Made by a program: the position numbers and the translations under genes. From Bradyrhizobium sp. CCGB01 (GTDB taxonomy: Bacteria > Pseudomonadota > Alphaproteobacteria > Rhizobiales > Xanthobacteraceae): DNA of 64,000 nt. The stretch is from assembly GCF_024199795.1 (NCBI RefSeq), contig NZ_JANADK010000001.1:1116001-1180000 (forward strand), in the 5' to 3' direction. Below the pieces are notes generated by a model. The model was not told where the DNA came from. It worked only from the letters and a program-made list of their open reading frames with translations, and searched no databases. This document shows positions 1-8,491 of the stretch, in pieces; the first letter of the stretch is position 1; each line of letters starts with the position of its first letter.

Positions 1-456
1 GCCTTCCACAAGCGCTGGATGATTGAGCGTCCGCAGGATTACGGCCCGCAGGTCCTGATGCGGCTGCAGAACGGTCTTGCAGTTCCCGCCATCACCTATC
101 TCGAGGCGATGCGCTGGCGCGGCCCGGCACTCGCTGCGCACAATGCGGCGACCGCAGGCGTCGATGCGGTGATCGCACCGGCCTCGCCCGTGCCGGCGCC
201 GACCATCGAGGAGAGCGATGTCGGCGGCGGCCCGAACGCGCCGGCCATGGTGCAGCGGCTGACGCTGTTCACCCGACCGGTGAATTTCCTCGGCCTGCCG
301 TCGCTGACCATTCCCTCGGGCTTCACCAAAAGCGGCCTTCCTGTTGGCATGCAGCTGATCGGCCGTTCCTTCGATGAAGCGACCCTGCTCACCATCGGCG
401 CCGCGTTCCAGCGCGTCACCGACTATCACGATCGATTGCCAAAACTGCCGTCATGA
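1..456 (+). CDS. Amidase signature family protein, C-terminal part (partial)
   Basis: The frame is open from the first base of the window, so the gene starts upstream; the last 151 codons are present. The visible part has typical amidase-signature C-terminal features: an IAPASPVPAPTI-type segment followed by LGLPSLTIPSG and GLPVGMQLIG. The catalytic Ser-Ser-Lys residues would lie upstream and cannot be checked. The family hydrolyses carboxylic amides in the cytoplasm. The stop codon overlaps the start of the following ABC ATPase gene in an ATGA arrangement, so the two are probably translationally coupled. This suggests an amide or peptide substrate taken up by the transporter. The family call is firm, but the substrate is unknown. 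Confidence 0.85.
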   Translation, partial: AFHKRWMIERPQDYGPQVLMRLQNGLAVPAITYLEAMRWRGPALAAHNAATAGVDAVIAPASPVPAPTIEESDVGGGPNAPAMVQRLTLFTRPVNFLGLPSLTIPSGFTKSGLPVGMQLIGRSFDEATLLTIGAAFQRVTDYHDRLPKLPS

Positions 457-1427
457 CAAAACTCGTCGAGATCTCGGGCCTCAACATCCGCTTCACCGGG
501 GAGCGCACGGTCTATGCCGTGAACGACCTCAATCTCTCGCTCGGTGACGGCGAGGTGCTGGGCCTGCTCGGCGAGTCCGGTTCCGGCAAGAGCGTGACGT
601 TGCGTGCGCTGATGCGGCTGTTGCCGAAGAAGCGCACGCAGATCACGGGCAAGGTCAACGTGATGGGGCAAGACGTGCTCGCCATGAACGACGAGCAGCT
701 GTCGTCGTTCCGCGGCCAGACCGTCTCGATGATCTTTCAGGAGCCGGCGCTGGCGCTCGATCCGGTCTACACCATCGGCGCGCAGATCGCCGAGAGCGTC
801 GTGCGCCACGAAGGCAAGAGCTTTGCAGAGGGCCGCGCGAGAGCGCTGGAAATGCTCGAGGTCGTGCGCATTCCCTCGGCAAAGCGCCGGCTGGATGCCT
901 ATCCGCACGAGATGTCCGGCGGCATGCGCCAGCGCGCGATGATCGCGCTGGCGCTCGCCTGCCGTCCCAAGATCTTGCTGGCGGACGAGCCGACCACCGC
1001 GCTCGATGCCACCGTGCAGATTCAGATCCTCTTGCTGCTGCGCGAGCTGCAGCGCGAGTTCGGCATGTCCGTCATCTTCGTCACCCACGATATCGGCGTC
1101 GCGATCGAGATCTGCGACCGCGTCGCGGTGATGTATGCCGGCCAGATCGTGGAGCAGGGCACGCTTCGCGACATCGTGCGCACACCGGTGCACCCCTACG
1201 CCAAGGGCCTGCTCGCCTCCACCATCCACGGCGCCAAGCGGGGGCAGCGCCTCGAAACCATCCCCGGCACGCCGCCGTCGCTGTCTGAGAAGCCCCACAA
1301 CTGTTCCTTCGCCCCCCGCTGCAGGCTCGCCGAGCCCAGGTGCCTGCAGCAATTGCCTGACAATGTGGAGGTCGGGCCGGGCCGGGCGGCAAGGTGCGTG
1401 CTGGCAGAGCCGGTGGGCGCGTCGTAG
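453..1427 (+). CDS. Oligopeptide/dipeptide ABC transporter ATP-binding protein (OppD/DppD type)
   Basis: A 324-residue ATPase of an oligopeptide/dipeptide importer. Walker A GESGSGKS lies at residues 40-47, the Q-loop is in [11 protein letters not shown], the ABC signature is MSGGMRQR near residue 155, Walker B is [11 protein letters not shown] near 175, and the H-loop is VTHD. After the nucleotide-binding domain comes the C-terminal extension typical of OppD/OppF proteins, with a [10 protein letters not shown] segment and cysteines in CSFAPRC. The start overlaps the upstream amidase stop by 4 nt. Most such systems have a second ATPase (OppF-like) next door. Here it is absent downstream, so it is either upstream of the window or missing. 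Periplasmic-binding and permease genes are presumably also upstream. Confidence 0.93.
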   Translation: MTKLVEISGLNIRFTGERTVYAVNDLNLSLGDGEVLGLLGESGSGKSVTLRALMRLLPKKRTQITGKVNVMGQDVLAMNDEQLSSFRGQTVSMIFQEPALALDPVYTIGAQIAESVVRHEGKSFAEGRARALEMLEVVRIPSAKRRLDAYPHEMSGGMRQRAMIALALACRPKILLADEPTTALDATVQIQILLLLRELQREFGMSVIFVTHDIGVAIEICDRVAVMYAGQIVEQGTLRDIVRTPVHPYAKGLLASTIHGAKRGQRLETIPGTPPSLSEKPHNCSFAPRCRLAEPRCLQQLPDNVEVGPGRAARCVLAEPVGAS

Positions 1428-1494
1428 CGTCGGTCGCATTTATCTCGCAGCGTTTGTCGATATCAGCTGAGGTGCAGCCACGCGCACCGCTGCG

Positions 1495-1602
1495 CTCCCT
1501 CCCCCCTTGCGGGGGAGGGCGGGGGAGAGGGGTAGCCACAAACTCAGACCTCGCCCGTGGCTACCCCTCTCCCTGCCCCTCCCCCCGCAAGGGGGGAGGG
1601 AA
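1495..1602. repeat. Large GC-rich inverted repeat (long hairpin)
   Basis: Two arms of about 45 nt (starting near 1495 and ending near 1602) are nearly reverse complements, and each contains its own smaller CCCCCC-TTGC/GCAA-GGGGG stem. The sequence would fold into a very long, stable hairpin. It lies between the ABC ATPase gene and the GlsB-like gene. It could terminate transcription or be a dispersed intergenic palindrome; there is no clear U-tract. A small CCTCTCCCC/GGGGAGAGG palindrome at 2178-2201 looks related. Confidence 0.75.
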
Positions 1603-1742
1603 TGAGAGAGCAGTGTCCCTCACTTTCGCAAAAATGAGAGCGCAGCGCGCTCCGTTATTGTGAAGCGCGCGCCTCTCCAGAATTCCCCCACGACAACACC
1701 GAGTTGTCACAGTTCACCTCGCGCCGCCGACGAAGTCCGCCT

Positions 1743-1766
1743 CTACTGTGCATGGGGTTGTTTTCG
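1743..1766 (+). repeat. 24-nt exact repeat, copy 1
   Basis: A 24-nt stretch beginning CTACTGTGCATGG and ending GTTGTTTTCG occurs here and again, identically and in the same orientation, at 47374-47397. Here it lies 109 nt upstream of the GlsB-like gene. The bases flanking the repeat differ between the two copies. Function unknown. Confidence 0.8.
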
Positions 1767-1874
1767 ACCTTTTTGTTTCCGCAGCCGCAACCGGCCGGTG
1801 GGAACAAGCATTCACACCCCATTCATCCCGGTTCCCGTTCCATGCCGGGCATTCACGCTGGAGGGACCTCACTT

Positions 1875-2144
1875 ATGCACATTTCGAACGAAGGCCTGCT
1901 CGTCATCCTGTTCGTCGGCCTGGTCGCCGGCTGGCTGGCCGGGAAGATCGTGCGGGGCGCCGGGTTCGGCATCATCGGCGACATCGTGATCGGCATCTGC
2001 GGCGCGCTGGTCGCGAGCCTTCTGTTTCCTAAGCTCGGCATCCGCCTCGGCACCGGCCTCGTCTCCGAGATCGTCTACTCCGCCATCGGCGCGGTCATCC
2101 TGCTGCTGGTGGTCCGGCTGGTGCGCGGCGGCGGCCGGCTCTAG
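1875..2144 (+). CDS. GlsB/YeaQ/YmgE-family stress-response membrane protein
   Basis: An 89-residue, very hydrophobic protein of the transglycosylase-associated (GlsB/YeaQ/YmgE) family. It has about three membrane segments: residues near 6-25 (LLVILFVGLVAGWLAGKIV), 30-50 (glycine-rich GIIGDIVIGICGALV) and 62-82. The glycine-rich G-x-x-GD-I-x-x-G-x-x-GA motif is characteristic. I chose the ATG at 1875 because a GGAGGG ribosome site sits about 10 nt upstream and the protein then has the normal family length; the frame stays open further upstream, but that part reads as non-coding. Members are small inner-membrane proteins linked to general or envelope stress; biochemical function is unknown. Confidence 0.85.
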   Translation: MHISNEGLLVILFVGLVAGWLAGKIVRGAGFGIIGDIVIGICGALVASLLFPKLGIRLGTGLVSEIVYSAIGAVILLLVVRLVRGGGRL

Positions 2145-2177
2145 CGTCACATTCGCTCGGCGAACTCGAATATTTCG

Positions 2178-2201
2178 CCTCTCCCCTGCTGGGGAGAGGC
2201 C
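2178..2201. repeat. Short perfect palindrome after the GlsB-like gene
   Basis: GCCTCTCCCC-TGCT-GGGGAGAGGC forms a perfect 10-bp stem with a 4-nt loop, 34 nt after the stop. It could act as a transcription terminator, but no T-run follows. The remaining sequence to 2404 holds no recognisable gene. Confidence 0.55.
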
Positions 2202-2404
2202 GCGATGTCTGCTATAAAAAGCCGCAAAGACTGTGAAATACCGGACTTGCGTGCGGGGCCGTCAGGGGATGATGTGGCCCATCAGGGCCTGGAGGAATTC
2301 GGCCGCTCTGGCCGCAGCGGAAGACGATGTTAATCCGGGTCGGGTACCCCTGAACGGCCTATGAAATCCGGGGCTTTGCCCCTTACCTGAAAGAGATCAG
2401 ACTG

Positions 2405-4153
2405 ATGGCAGCCGTACCTGGCGTCCGCCGTTCAGAGCTCGGTGACGCCTTGCGCGCTTGTCGCACGGCGTTCGTCGGCGTCGGCTTGATGAGCTGCATG
2501 ATCAACCTGCTCTATCTGACTGGGTCGATCTTCATGCTGGAGGTCTACGACCGGGTTTTGCCGAGCCGCAGCGTTCCGACACTGGTCGGCCTGATCATCC
2601 TCGCCAGCTTCCTCTACATGGCGCAGGGCGTGCTCGACATGATCCGCAACCGGATCCTGGGGCGGATCGGCACCGCGCTGGACGAGGCCCTCAACAAGCG
2701 CGTGTTCGACACCATCGTGCGCCTGCCGCTCCTGGTCGGCAGCCGCAACGAGGGCCTGCAGCCGCTGCGCGACCTCGACAATGTCCGCTCCTTCCTCGGT
2801 GGCATGGGCCCGAGCGCGTTCTTCGACCTGCCTTGGCTGCCGCTCTATCTCGCCATCTGCTTCGCCTTCCACGTCATGATCGGCGTCACCGCTTTGGTCG
2901 GCGCCATCATCCTGGTCGGGCTGACGATGGCCACCGAGTTCCTGTCCCGCCAGCCGGCGAAGGAGGCGATGGGCCTTGCCGCCCAGCGCAACGATCTCGC
3001 CGCCGCCAGCCGCCGCAACGCCGAAGTCATGGTGTCGATGGGCATGACCGGCCGGATGAACCAGCGCTGGAGCGAGGCCAACGAAAAATACCTCGACGGC
3101 AACCAGCGTGCCAGCGACGTCGCCGGCGGTCTCGGTGCGGTCGCAAAAGTGCTGCGTATGATGCTGCAATCGGCCGTGCTCGCGGTCGGCGCCTATCTCG
3201 TCATCCACCAGGAGGCGACCGCCGGCATCATCATCGCCGGCTCGATCCTCTCCGCCCGCGCGCTGGCGCCAGTCGATCTTGCCATCGCGCACTGGAAATC
3301 CTTTGTCGCGGCCCGCCAGAGCTGGCAGCGCCTCACGCGCCTGCTCGAGCAGATGCCGGCGCAGGCGATGCCGACCCAGTTGCAGGCGCCCACCAGCCGG
3401 CTCTCGGTCGAAGGCATTGCCATGGTGCCGCCGGGCGATCAGCGCCTCATCGTGCAGGACGTGACCTTCGCGCTCGCCGCCGGCAACGGCCTCGGCGTGA
3501 TCGGGCCGAGCGGCTCCGGCAAGTCGTCGCTGATTCGCGCGCTTGTCGGCGTCTGGCAACCGGTGCGCGGCAAGGTGCGGCTCGACGGCGCGGCGCTCGA
3601 CCAGTGGTCCTCCGACATGCTCGGCCGCCACATCGGCTATCTGCCGCAGGACGTCGAGCTGTTCGGCGGCAGCATCGCGCAGAACATCAGCCGCTTCGAT
3701 CCCGAAGCGACGTCTGACGGCATCATCGCCGCGGCGAAGGAAGCCGGCGTGCACGAGATGATCATCAAGATGCGCGAGGGCTACAACACGCAGGTCGGCG
3801 AGCAGGGCTCCGCGCTCTCCGCAGGCCAGGCGCAGCGCGTGGCGCTGGCGCGCGCGCTCTACGGCAACCCGTTCCTGATCGTGCTCGACGAGCCGAATTC
3901 CAATCTCGACACCGAAGGCGACGAGGCGCTGACCCGCGCCATCCGTGCCGCCCGCGAGCGCGGTGCCATCGTCATCGTGGTCGCGCACCGCCCGATCGGC
4001 GTCGAGGCGGTCGACCAGATCCTGGTGCTGCGCGACGGCCGCATGCAGGCCTTCGGGCCGAAGGAGCAGGTGCTTGCCCAGGTGCTCCAGCCGCGCGTGA
4101 CGCCGCCGGCACCGATCAAGATCGTCAGCGAAGGCGGAGTGCCAAAATCATGA
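2405..4153 (+). CDS. Type I secretion system permease/ATPase (PrtD/HlyB family)
   Basis: A 582-residue inner-membrane ABC exporter with its membrane domain first and its ATPase second. Residues 1-300 carry the hydrophobic segments (for example SCMINLLYLTGSIFMLEVYDRV and LVGLIILASFLYMAQG). The nucleotide-binding domain has Walker A GPSGSGKS at about residues 367-374, a Q-loop in YLPQDVELF, signature LSAGQAQR near 470 and Walker B LIVLDEPNSNLD near 490. The EVYDRVLPS segment and the length match PrtD-type exporters for RTX-like or protease substrates, without an N-terminal peptidase C39-like domain. The gene overlaps the HlyD-family gene by 4 nt (ATGA), so they form one operon. No TolC-like outer-membrane gene or secreted substrate is nearby. 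Confidence 0.92.
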   Translation: MAAVPGVRRSELGDALRACRTAFVGVGLMSCMINLLYLTGSIFMLEVYDRVLPSRSVPTLVGLIILASFLYMAQGVLDMIRNRILGRIGTALDEALNKRVFDTIVRLPLLVGSRNEGLQPLRDLDNVRSFLGGMGPSAFFDLPWLPLYLAICFAFHVMIGVTALVGAIILVGLTMATEFLSRQPAKEAMGLAAQRNDLAAASRRNAEVMVSMGMTGRMNQRWSEANEKYLDGNQRASDVAGGLGAVAKVLRMMLQSAVLAVGAYLVIHQEATAGIIIAGSILSARALAPVDLAIAHWKSFVAARQSWQRLTRLLEQMPAQAMPTQLQAPTSRLSVEGIAMVPPGDQRLIVQDVTFALAAGNGLGVIGPSGSGKSSLIRALVGVWQPVRGKVRLDGAALDQWSSDMLGRHIGYLPQDVELFGGSIAQNISRFDPEATSDGIIAAAKEAGVHEMIIKMREGYNTQVGEQGSALSAGQAQRVALARALYGNPFLIVLDEPNSNLDTEGDEALTRAIRAARERGAIVIVVAHRPIGVEAVDQILVLRDGRMQAFGPKEQVLAQVLQPRVTPPAPIKIVSEGGVPKS

Positions 4154-5484
4154 GCACAATGGCGATCGGCGGCGGAAAGCCCGCCGCGAAGAAGACCGTG
4201 CGGGAATCGATCCGGTTTCACCTGATGCTCGGGCTCGGGATCGTGCTGGTCCTGGTCGTCGGTCTCGGCGGCTGGTCGTCGACCGTGCTGATCTCGGGTG
4301 CGCTGATCGCGCCGGGCCAGATCGTGGTCGAATCCAACGTCAAGAAGGTGCAGCACCCGACCGGCGGCGTGGTCGGCGAGCTGCGCGCCCGCGATGGCGA
4401 CGTGGTCAAGGCCGGCGACATCCTGGTACGGCTCGACGACACCGTCACCAAGGCGAACCTCGCCATCGTTACCAAGAATCTCGACGCCGCGCAGGCGCGC
4501 ACAGCCCGGCTCCAGGCCGAGCAGCGCGGTCTGGACAAGATCGAATTTCCGCAAGGCTTGCTCGATCGCAGCAGCGACCCCGACGTCAAGGCATTGCTCG
4601 CCGCCGAGACCAAGCTGTTCGACGTCCGCGTCAACGGCCGCGCCGGCCAGAAGGCGCAGCTCCGCGAGCGCGTCCTGCAGCTCAACGAGGAGATCGAGGG
4701 CCTCTCCGCGCAGGAGACCGCCAAGGACAAGGAGATCGGGCTGGTTCTGAACGAACTCACCGGCGTCCGCGACCTCTATGACAAGCGTCTGGTGCAGATC
4801 TCGCGTCTGACCCAGCTTGAGCGCGACTCGGCACGGCTGAACGGTGAGCGCGCGCAATACATTGCCTCGCGCGCGCAGGCCAAGGGCAAGATCACCGAGA
4901 CCGAGCTTCAGATCATCCAGGTCGACAAGGACATGGTGAGCGAGGTCTCCAAGGATCTGCGCGAGACCAACGACAAGATCGGCGAAATGATCGAGCGCAA
5001 GGTCGCGGCCGAGGACCAGCTTCGCCGCGTCGACATCCGCGCGCCGCAGGACGGCATGGTGCTGCAATCGACGGTGCACACCGTCGGCGGCGTCGTCACC
5101 GCCGGAGACGCCCTGATGCTGATCGTGCCGCAGGCCGACGATCTCCAGGTCGAAGCCAAGGTCAATCCGGTCGATATCGACAAGCTCCAGATCGGCCAGA
5201 AGACGCTGCTGCGGCTGTCCGCCTTCAATCAGCGGACCACGCCCGAGCTCAACGGCGTCGTCAGCCGCGTTTCGCCCGACGTCACCACCGACCAGCGCAC
5301 CGGCCAGAGCTACTACACGATCCGTGTCTCGATGTCCGCCGAGGAGGTCGCCCGTCTCGGCGACGTCAAGATGATCCCCGGCATGCCGGTGGAAGCCTTC
5401 GTCCAGACCGGCGACCGCACCATGCTGTCCTACCTGATGAAGCCGCTGCACGACCAGCTGATGCGGGCATTCCGCGAGAAGTGA
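4150..5484 (+). CDS. HlyD-family type I secretion periplasmic adaptor
   Basis: A 444-residue membrane-fusion protein that should bridge the exporter at 2405-4153 to an outer-membrane channel. One membrane segment lies at about residues 22-45 (MLGLGIVLVLVVGLGGW). A lipoyl-like half domain follows (VKKVQHPTGGVVGEL...DGDVVKAGDILVRLDD), then a long alpha-helical, coiled-coil region (about 110-290), the second lipoyl half (RAPQDGMVLQ) and a beta-barrel C-terminus. Length and order match the PrtE/HlyD family. It begins inside the stop of the ABC exporter gene. The outer-membrane partner must be encoded elsewhere. Confidence 0.92.
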   Translation: MSTMAIGGGKPAAKKTVRESIRFHLMLGLGIVLVLVVGLGGWSSTVLISGALIAPGQIVVESNVKKVQHPTGGVVGELRARDGDVVKAGDILVRLDDTVTKANLAIVTKNLDAAQARTARLQAEQRGLDKIEFPQGLLDRSSDPDVKALLAAETKLFDVRVNGRAGQKAQLRERVLQLNEEIEGLSAQETAKDKEIGLVLNELTGVRDLYDKRLVQISRLTQLERDSARLNGERAQYIASRAQAKGKITETELQIIQVDKDMVSEVSKDLRETNDKIGEMIERKVAAEDQLRRVDIRAPQDGMVLQSTVHTVGGVVTAGDALMLIVPQADDLQVEAKVNPVDIDKLQIGQKTLLRLSAFNQRTTPELNGVVSRVSPDVTTDQRTGQSYYTIRVSMSAEEVARLGDVKMIPGMPVEAFVQTGDRTMLSYLMKPLHDQLMRAFREK

Positions 5485-5498
5485 CGCGCGAAAAGCGC

Positions 5499-5536
5499 GT
5501 CATCCCGGAGCGCGCTCAGCGCGCATCCGGGATCCC
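5499..5536. repeat. Dispersed palindrome, family C (short copy)
   Basis: GTCATCCCGG...GCGCGC...CCGGGATCCC just after the HlyD gene is a short palindromic element of the CATTCCGGGG/CCCCGGAATG type. Fuller copies lie at 8340-8441 and 11757-11860. It may double as a terminator. Confidence 0.5.
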
Positions 5537-5555
5537 GTGCCGCAGTCTCGGTCTC

Positions 5556-5643
5556 GTAGGGTGGGTTAGGCGAAGCCGTAACCCACCACTTCTCTATCCG
5601 CGGAAATGGGAGTGGTGGGTTACGCTTCGCTAACCCACCCTAC
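5556..5643. repeat. Dispersed palindrome, family A (copy 1)
   Basis: Begins GTAGGGTGGGTTAG and ends CTAACCCACCCTAC, with internal GTAACCCACCACT/AGTGGTGGGTTAC arms. It is an imperfect inverted repeat of about 88 nt filling most of the gap before the AMP nucleosidase gene. Other copies are at 18028, 26251 and 29020. Confidence 0.85.
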
Positions 5644-5700
5644 AGCACCGCCTTCTTTGCTATAGTTCGACTCAAGCCCCAGCAACCCGGCGGTCGAACC

Positions 5701-7170
5701 ATGCAATCCCCACCCTCCATCGCCACCAAATCCTTCACCGATGCTGACCTCGCCGTCGCCCGCCTCGAGGAGATCTACGAGCGAAATACGAAATTCCTGC
5801 GCGACCGGTTCGAGGCCTATGTCAACGGCGAGGCGATCACGATGCGGGTGCGGGCCTACTATCCTTTCGTCCGCGTCACCACCGCGACACATGCGCGGCT
5901 GGACTCGCGTCTGGCCTACGGCTTCGTCGCCGGCCCCGGCGTGCACGAGACCAGCGTCACGCGGCCGGACCTGTTCCGCGCCTATCTCACCGAGCAGATC
6001 GGACTGTTGATCCAGAACCACGGCGTTCCCGTCGAGATCGGCGAATCGGCCGAGCCGATCCCGATCCACTTCGCCTATCGCCGCGACATCAACATCGAGG
6101 CCGCCATCACCACTAGCGAGAATTCCCCGGTGGCGCGATCGCTGCGCGACGCGTTCGACGTGCCCGATCTCGCCACCATGGACGATTCCATCGCCGACGG
6201 CACCTTCGAGCTTCAGCCCGGCGCGCCCGAGCCGCTGTCGCTGTTCCGGGCCGCTCGCGTCGATTACTCGCTGCGGCGGCTCTATCACTACACCGGCACC
6301 GATCCCGAGCATTTCCAGAACTTCGTCATTTTCACCAACTACCAGTTCTACGTCGATGCTTTCGCGCAGCTCTGCCAGGAGCGGCTCCAGTCCGGCGAGG
6401 CTGGCCTCGATGCGTTCGTCGCGCCCGGCAATTTGATCACGCGCAGCGGCGGCGCGACGAGCGGGGCAGCGCCCGTCCGCGCGCCGCAGATGCCGGCCTT
6501 CCATCTGGTCACACCGGGCTATCGCGGCATCACCCTGATCAATATCGGCACCGGCCCGTCGAATGCGCGCAACGTCACCGACCACGTCGCGGTGCTGCGC
6601 CCGCATGCTTGGCTGATGCTCGGCCATTGCGCCGGCTTGCGCAACACGCAGCGGCTCGGCGACTACGTGCTCGCCCATGGCTATGTGCGCGAGGACCACG
6701 TGCTCGACCACGAGCTGCCGCTCTGGGTGCCGATCCCGGCGCTGGCCGAGATGCAGGTCGCGCTGGAACAGGCGGTCGAGGACGTCACCGGCCTCGAAGG
6801 CTTCGAGCTCAAGCGCCTGATGCGCACCGGCACGGTCGCCAGCGTCGACAACCGCAACTGGGAGATTTCGGGGCCCGAGGTGATCCGCCGCATGTCGCAG
6901 TCGCGCGCGGTCGCGCTCGACATGGAATCGGCCGCGATCGCCGCCAACGGCTACCGCTTCCGCGTCCCCTACGGCACGCTGCTGTGCGTCTCGGACAAGC
7001 CGCTCCATGGCGAGATCAAGCTTGCGGGCATGGCCAGCGAATTCTACCGCCGCCGCGTCGGCCAGCATCTCGAGATCGGCCTGAAAGCGCTGGAGCGGCT
7101 CAAGCAGCAGGAGTCGGAACGACTGCATTCGCGCAAGCTCCGCAGCTTCGCCGAGGTGGCGTTCCAGTAA
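5701..7170 (+). CDS. amn: AMP nucleosidase
   Basis: A 489-residue cytosolic enzyme that splits AMP into adenine and ribose-5-phosphate, an adenylate-pool salvage and control step. Length matches bacterial Amn (about 480). The N-terminal regulatory domain includes RVRAYYPFVRVTT and the VETSVTRPDLF-like segment (here HETSVTRPDLF). The C-terminal nucleoside-phosphorylase-like domain has VTPGYRGITLINIGTGPSNA, HAWLMLGHCAGLR, ALDMESAAIAANGYRF and TLLCVSDKPLHGE, which form the purine/ribose site of the family. The gene stands alone between a repeat element and the TPR-protein gene. I see no strong ribosome site; the ATG at 5701 gives the expected length. Confidence 0.95.
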   Translation: MQSPPSIATKSFTDADLAVARLEEIYERNTKFLRDRFEAYVNGEAITMRVRAYYPFVRVTTATHARLDSRLAYGFVAGPGVHETSVTRPDLFRAYLTEQIGLLIQNHGVPVEIGESAEPIPIHFAYRRDINIEAAITTSENSPVARSLRDAFDVPDLATMDDSIADGTFELQPGAPEPLSLFRAARVDYSLRRLYHYTGTDPEHFQNFVIFTNYQFYVDAFAQLCQERLQSGEAGLDAFVAPGNLITRSGGATSGAAPVRAPQMPAFHLVTPGYRGITLINIGTGPSNARNVTDHVAVLRPHAWLMLGHCAGLRNTQRLGDYVLAHGYVREDHVLDHELPLWVPIPALAEMQVALEQAVEDVTGLEGFELKRLMRTGTVASVDNRNWEISGPEVIRRMSQSRAVALDMESAAIAANGYRFRVPYGTLLCVSDKPLHGEIKLAGMASEFYRRRVGQHLEIGLKALERLKQQESERLHSRKLRSFAEVAFQ

Positions 7171-7291
7171 AGGACAACAGAACTGTCGTGTGAACGTTGA
7201 CGTCTCCGTGAGCGCAGTGCCCCGGAATATCGCTGCCATGGCAGGGTTATCGATTCGTCCGGGGCCGCTTGAAACAGGACAGGAGACAGAC

Positions 7292-7909
7292 ATGATCACC
7301 GCGATGATCAGACTCGTCACGCTGGGTACATTTGCGGCGGCGTTGTTGAGCTCGCCGGTGTTTGCCGCGGGCGGAGGCGGGGGTGGTGGAGGCGGCGGAG
7401 GTGGTATTAGCTCCAGCGATCCCTATGCCGGCGCTTATTCGGACCAGAGGCCGCAACCGACCTATCCGAAACGTCCGGGCACCAGGGCCACCCAGAAGGG
7501 CAAGAAGCCGAACAACCAGTCCAGCATCGGCGATCCCGCATTCGCGGCCGGCTACCGCGTCGCCTATGACACCATCTACGAGCGCAACGACTATGCGGCC
7601 GCGATCGCGCAGCTGAAGTCGCTTGGCCACGACGACTATCCGAACGTCGCCAACCTCATCGGCTACTCCTATCGCAAGCTCGGCGACTACGAGCAATCGC
7701 AGGTCTGGTATGAGCGCGCATTGCAGGCAGATCCGAACCACGTGCTGACGTGGCAGTATTATGGCCTGTGGCAGCTCGAGCGGGGCAATCGCGAGCAGGC
7801 GCTCTATCACCTCGGCCGGATTGCTTCCATCTGCGGTACCGATTGCGAGGAATATCGATCGCTGGCGGCGGCACTCGACAAGCCGACCGGCACGGCGATC
7901 GTCTACTGA
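7292..7909 (+). CDS. Secreted TPR-repeat protein with polyglycine segment
   Basis: A 205-residue protein starting at the ATG at 7292, which has AGGAGA about 6 nt upstream; the open frame begins earlier, but that part is not protein-like. Residues 1-23 form a Sec signal peptide (IRLVTLGTFAAALLSSPVFA). Immediately after is a run of 12 glycines, then a Pro/Lys-rich linker. The C-terminal half (about 85-190) contains two or three TPR-like helical pairs, for example NLIGYSYRKLGDYEQSQVWYERALQADPNHV. Two cysteines (CGTDC) near the end could form a disulfide. Function is unknown; a periplasmic protein-protein scaffold is the likeliest role. Confidence 0.8.
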   Translation: MITAMIRLVTLGTFAAALLSSPVFAAGGGGGGGGGGGGISSSDPYAGAYSDQRPQPTYPKRPGTRATQKGKKPNNQSSIGDPAFAAGYRVAYDTIYERNDYAAAIAQLKSLGHDDYPNVANLIGYSYRKLGDYEQSQVWYERALQADPNHVLTWQYYGLWQLERGNREQALYHLGRIASICGTDCEEYRSLAAALDKPTGTAIVY

Positions 7910-8043
7910 GGTTGGAGAGCCGCCAGCTGATGCGGCGCACGGTTGACAGGCGCCGCATGACCGCCATGTCTCCCGGCGCGGATGGTGACAAGGCGCCAGA
8001 TTTTCAGCATTGTCCCGTTCGGGGGCGCGAACGGAACAATTGG

Positions 8044-8319
8044 ATGCCGCTGACGCGCGACAAGATCATCGGCCATGACCTCGAACGGCTGGCCTTCCGC
8101 TTCACCATGATGAGCGCGGACGAGGTCGTGCAGTGCCAGATCAGCGACGCCGCGATGGACGAGCTCGCGGGCATGCAAGGCACCGAAAGCAGCGCGCGCC
8201 AGGCGCAGTTCCTGTCCCTGCGCGAGACCATCGAGCGGATCGCGTCGGATATTTATGACGAGGCGCCGAGGGTGCAGGGATATGTGGTGCGGATTTTCAT
8301 GCGGCATTTGGGGCGGTGA
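8044..8319 (+). CDS. Small DUF1488-like protein
   Basis: A 91-residue acidic protein read from the ATG at 8044 (MPLTRDKIIGHDLERLAFRF). The pattern 'E-R-L-A-F-R-F-T-M...V-x-C-x-I-S-D-A-A-M-D' resembles DUF1488 proteins of about 85-95 residues found widely in Bradyrhizobium and relatives. The frame is open further upstream, giving in-frame alternative starts, but residues before 8044 do not resemble the family. No catalytic motif or membrane segment is visible. It follows the TPR-protein gene by 134 nt on the same strand. Function unknown. Confidence 0.65.
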   Translation: MPLTRDKIIGHDLERLAFRFTMMSADEVVQCQISDAAMDELAGMQGTESSARQAQFLSLRETIERIASDIYDEAPRVQGYVVRIFMRHLGR

Positions 8320-8339
8320 CTGCCGCTCCAGTTTCCGCG

Positions 8340-8441
8340 GTCATGCCCCGGCTTGACCGGGGTATCCAGTACGCCGCGGCCCACCGATTCAATTACAACT
8401 GTCTCGGAGTACTGGATCGCCCGGTCGCGCCGGGCGATGAC
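8340..8441. repeat. Dispersed palindrome, family C
   Basis: GTCATGCCCCGGCTTGACC...GTATCCAGTAC near the left end and GTACTGGATCGCCCGG...GGCGATGAC at the right end form an imperfect inverted repeat of about 100 nt. This is a common rhizobial intergenic palindrome pattern. It lies between two convergent genes. Confidence 0.7.
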
Positions 8442-8491
8442 AGCAGTCTGCGTGGTGAGATTGCACGGTCTCGCTCACATGCGGCAGCAGC

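Noticed and set aside
2432..3988. Long antisense open frame on the minus strand over the type I exporter gene
   Set aside because: It is fully antisense to a gene with clear ABC motifs, and is rich in His/Arg/Asp/Gly as expected for shadow frames of GC-rich codons. No ribosome site or motif.
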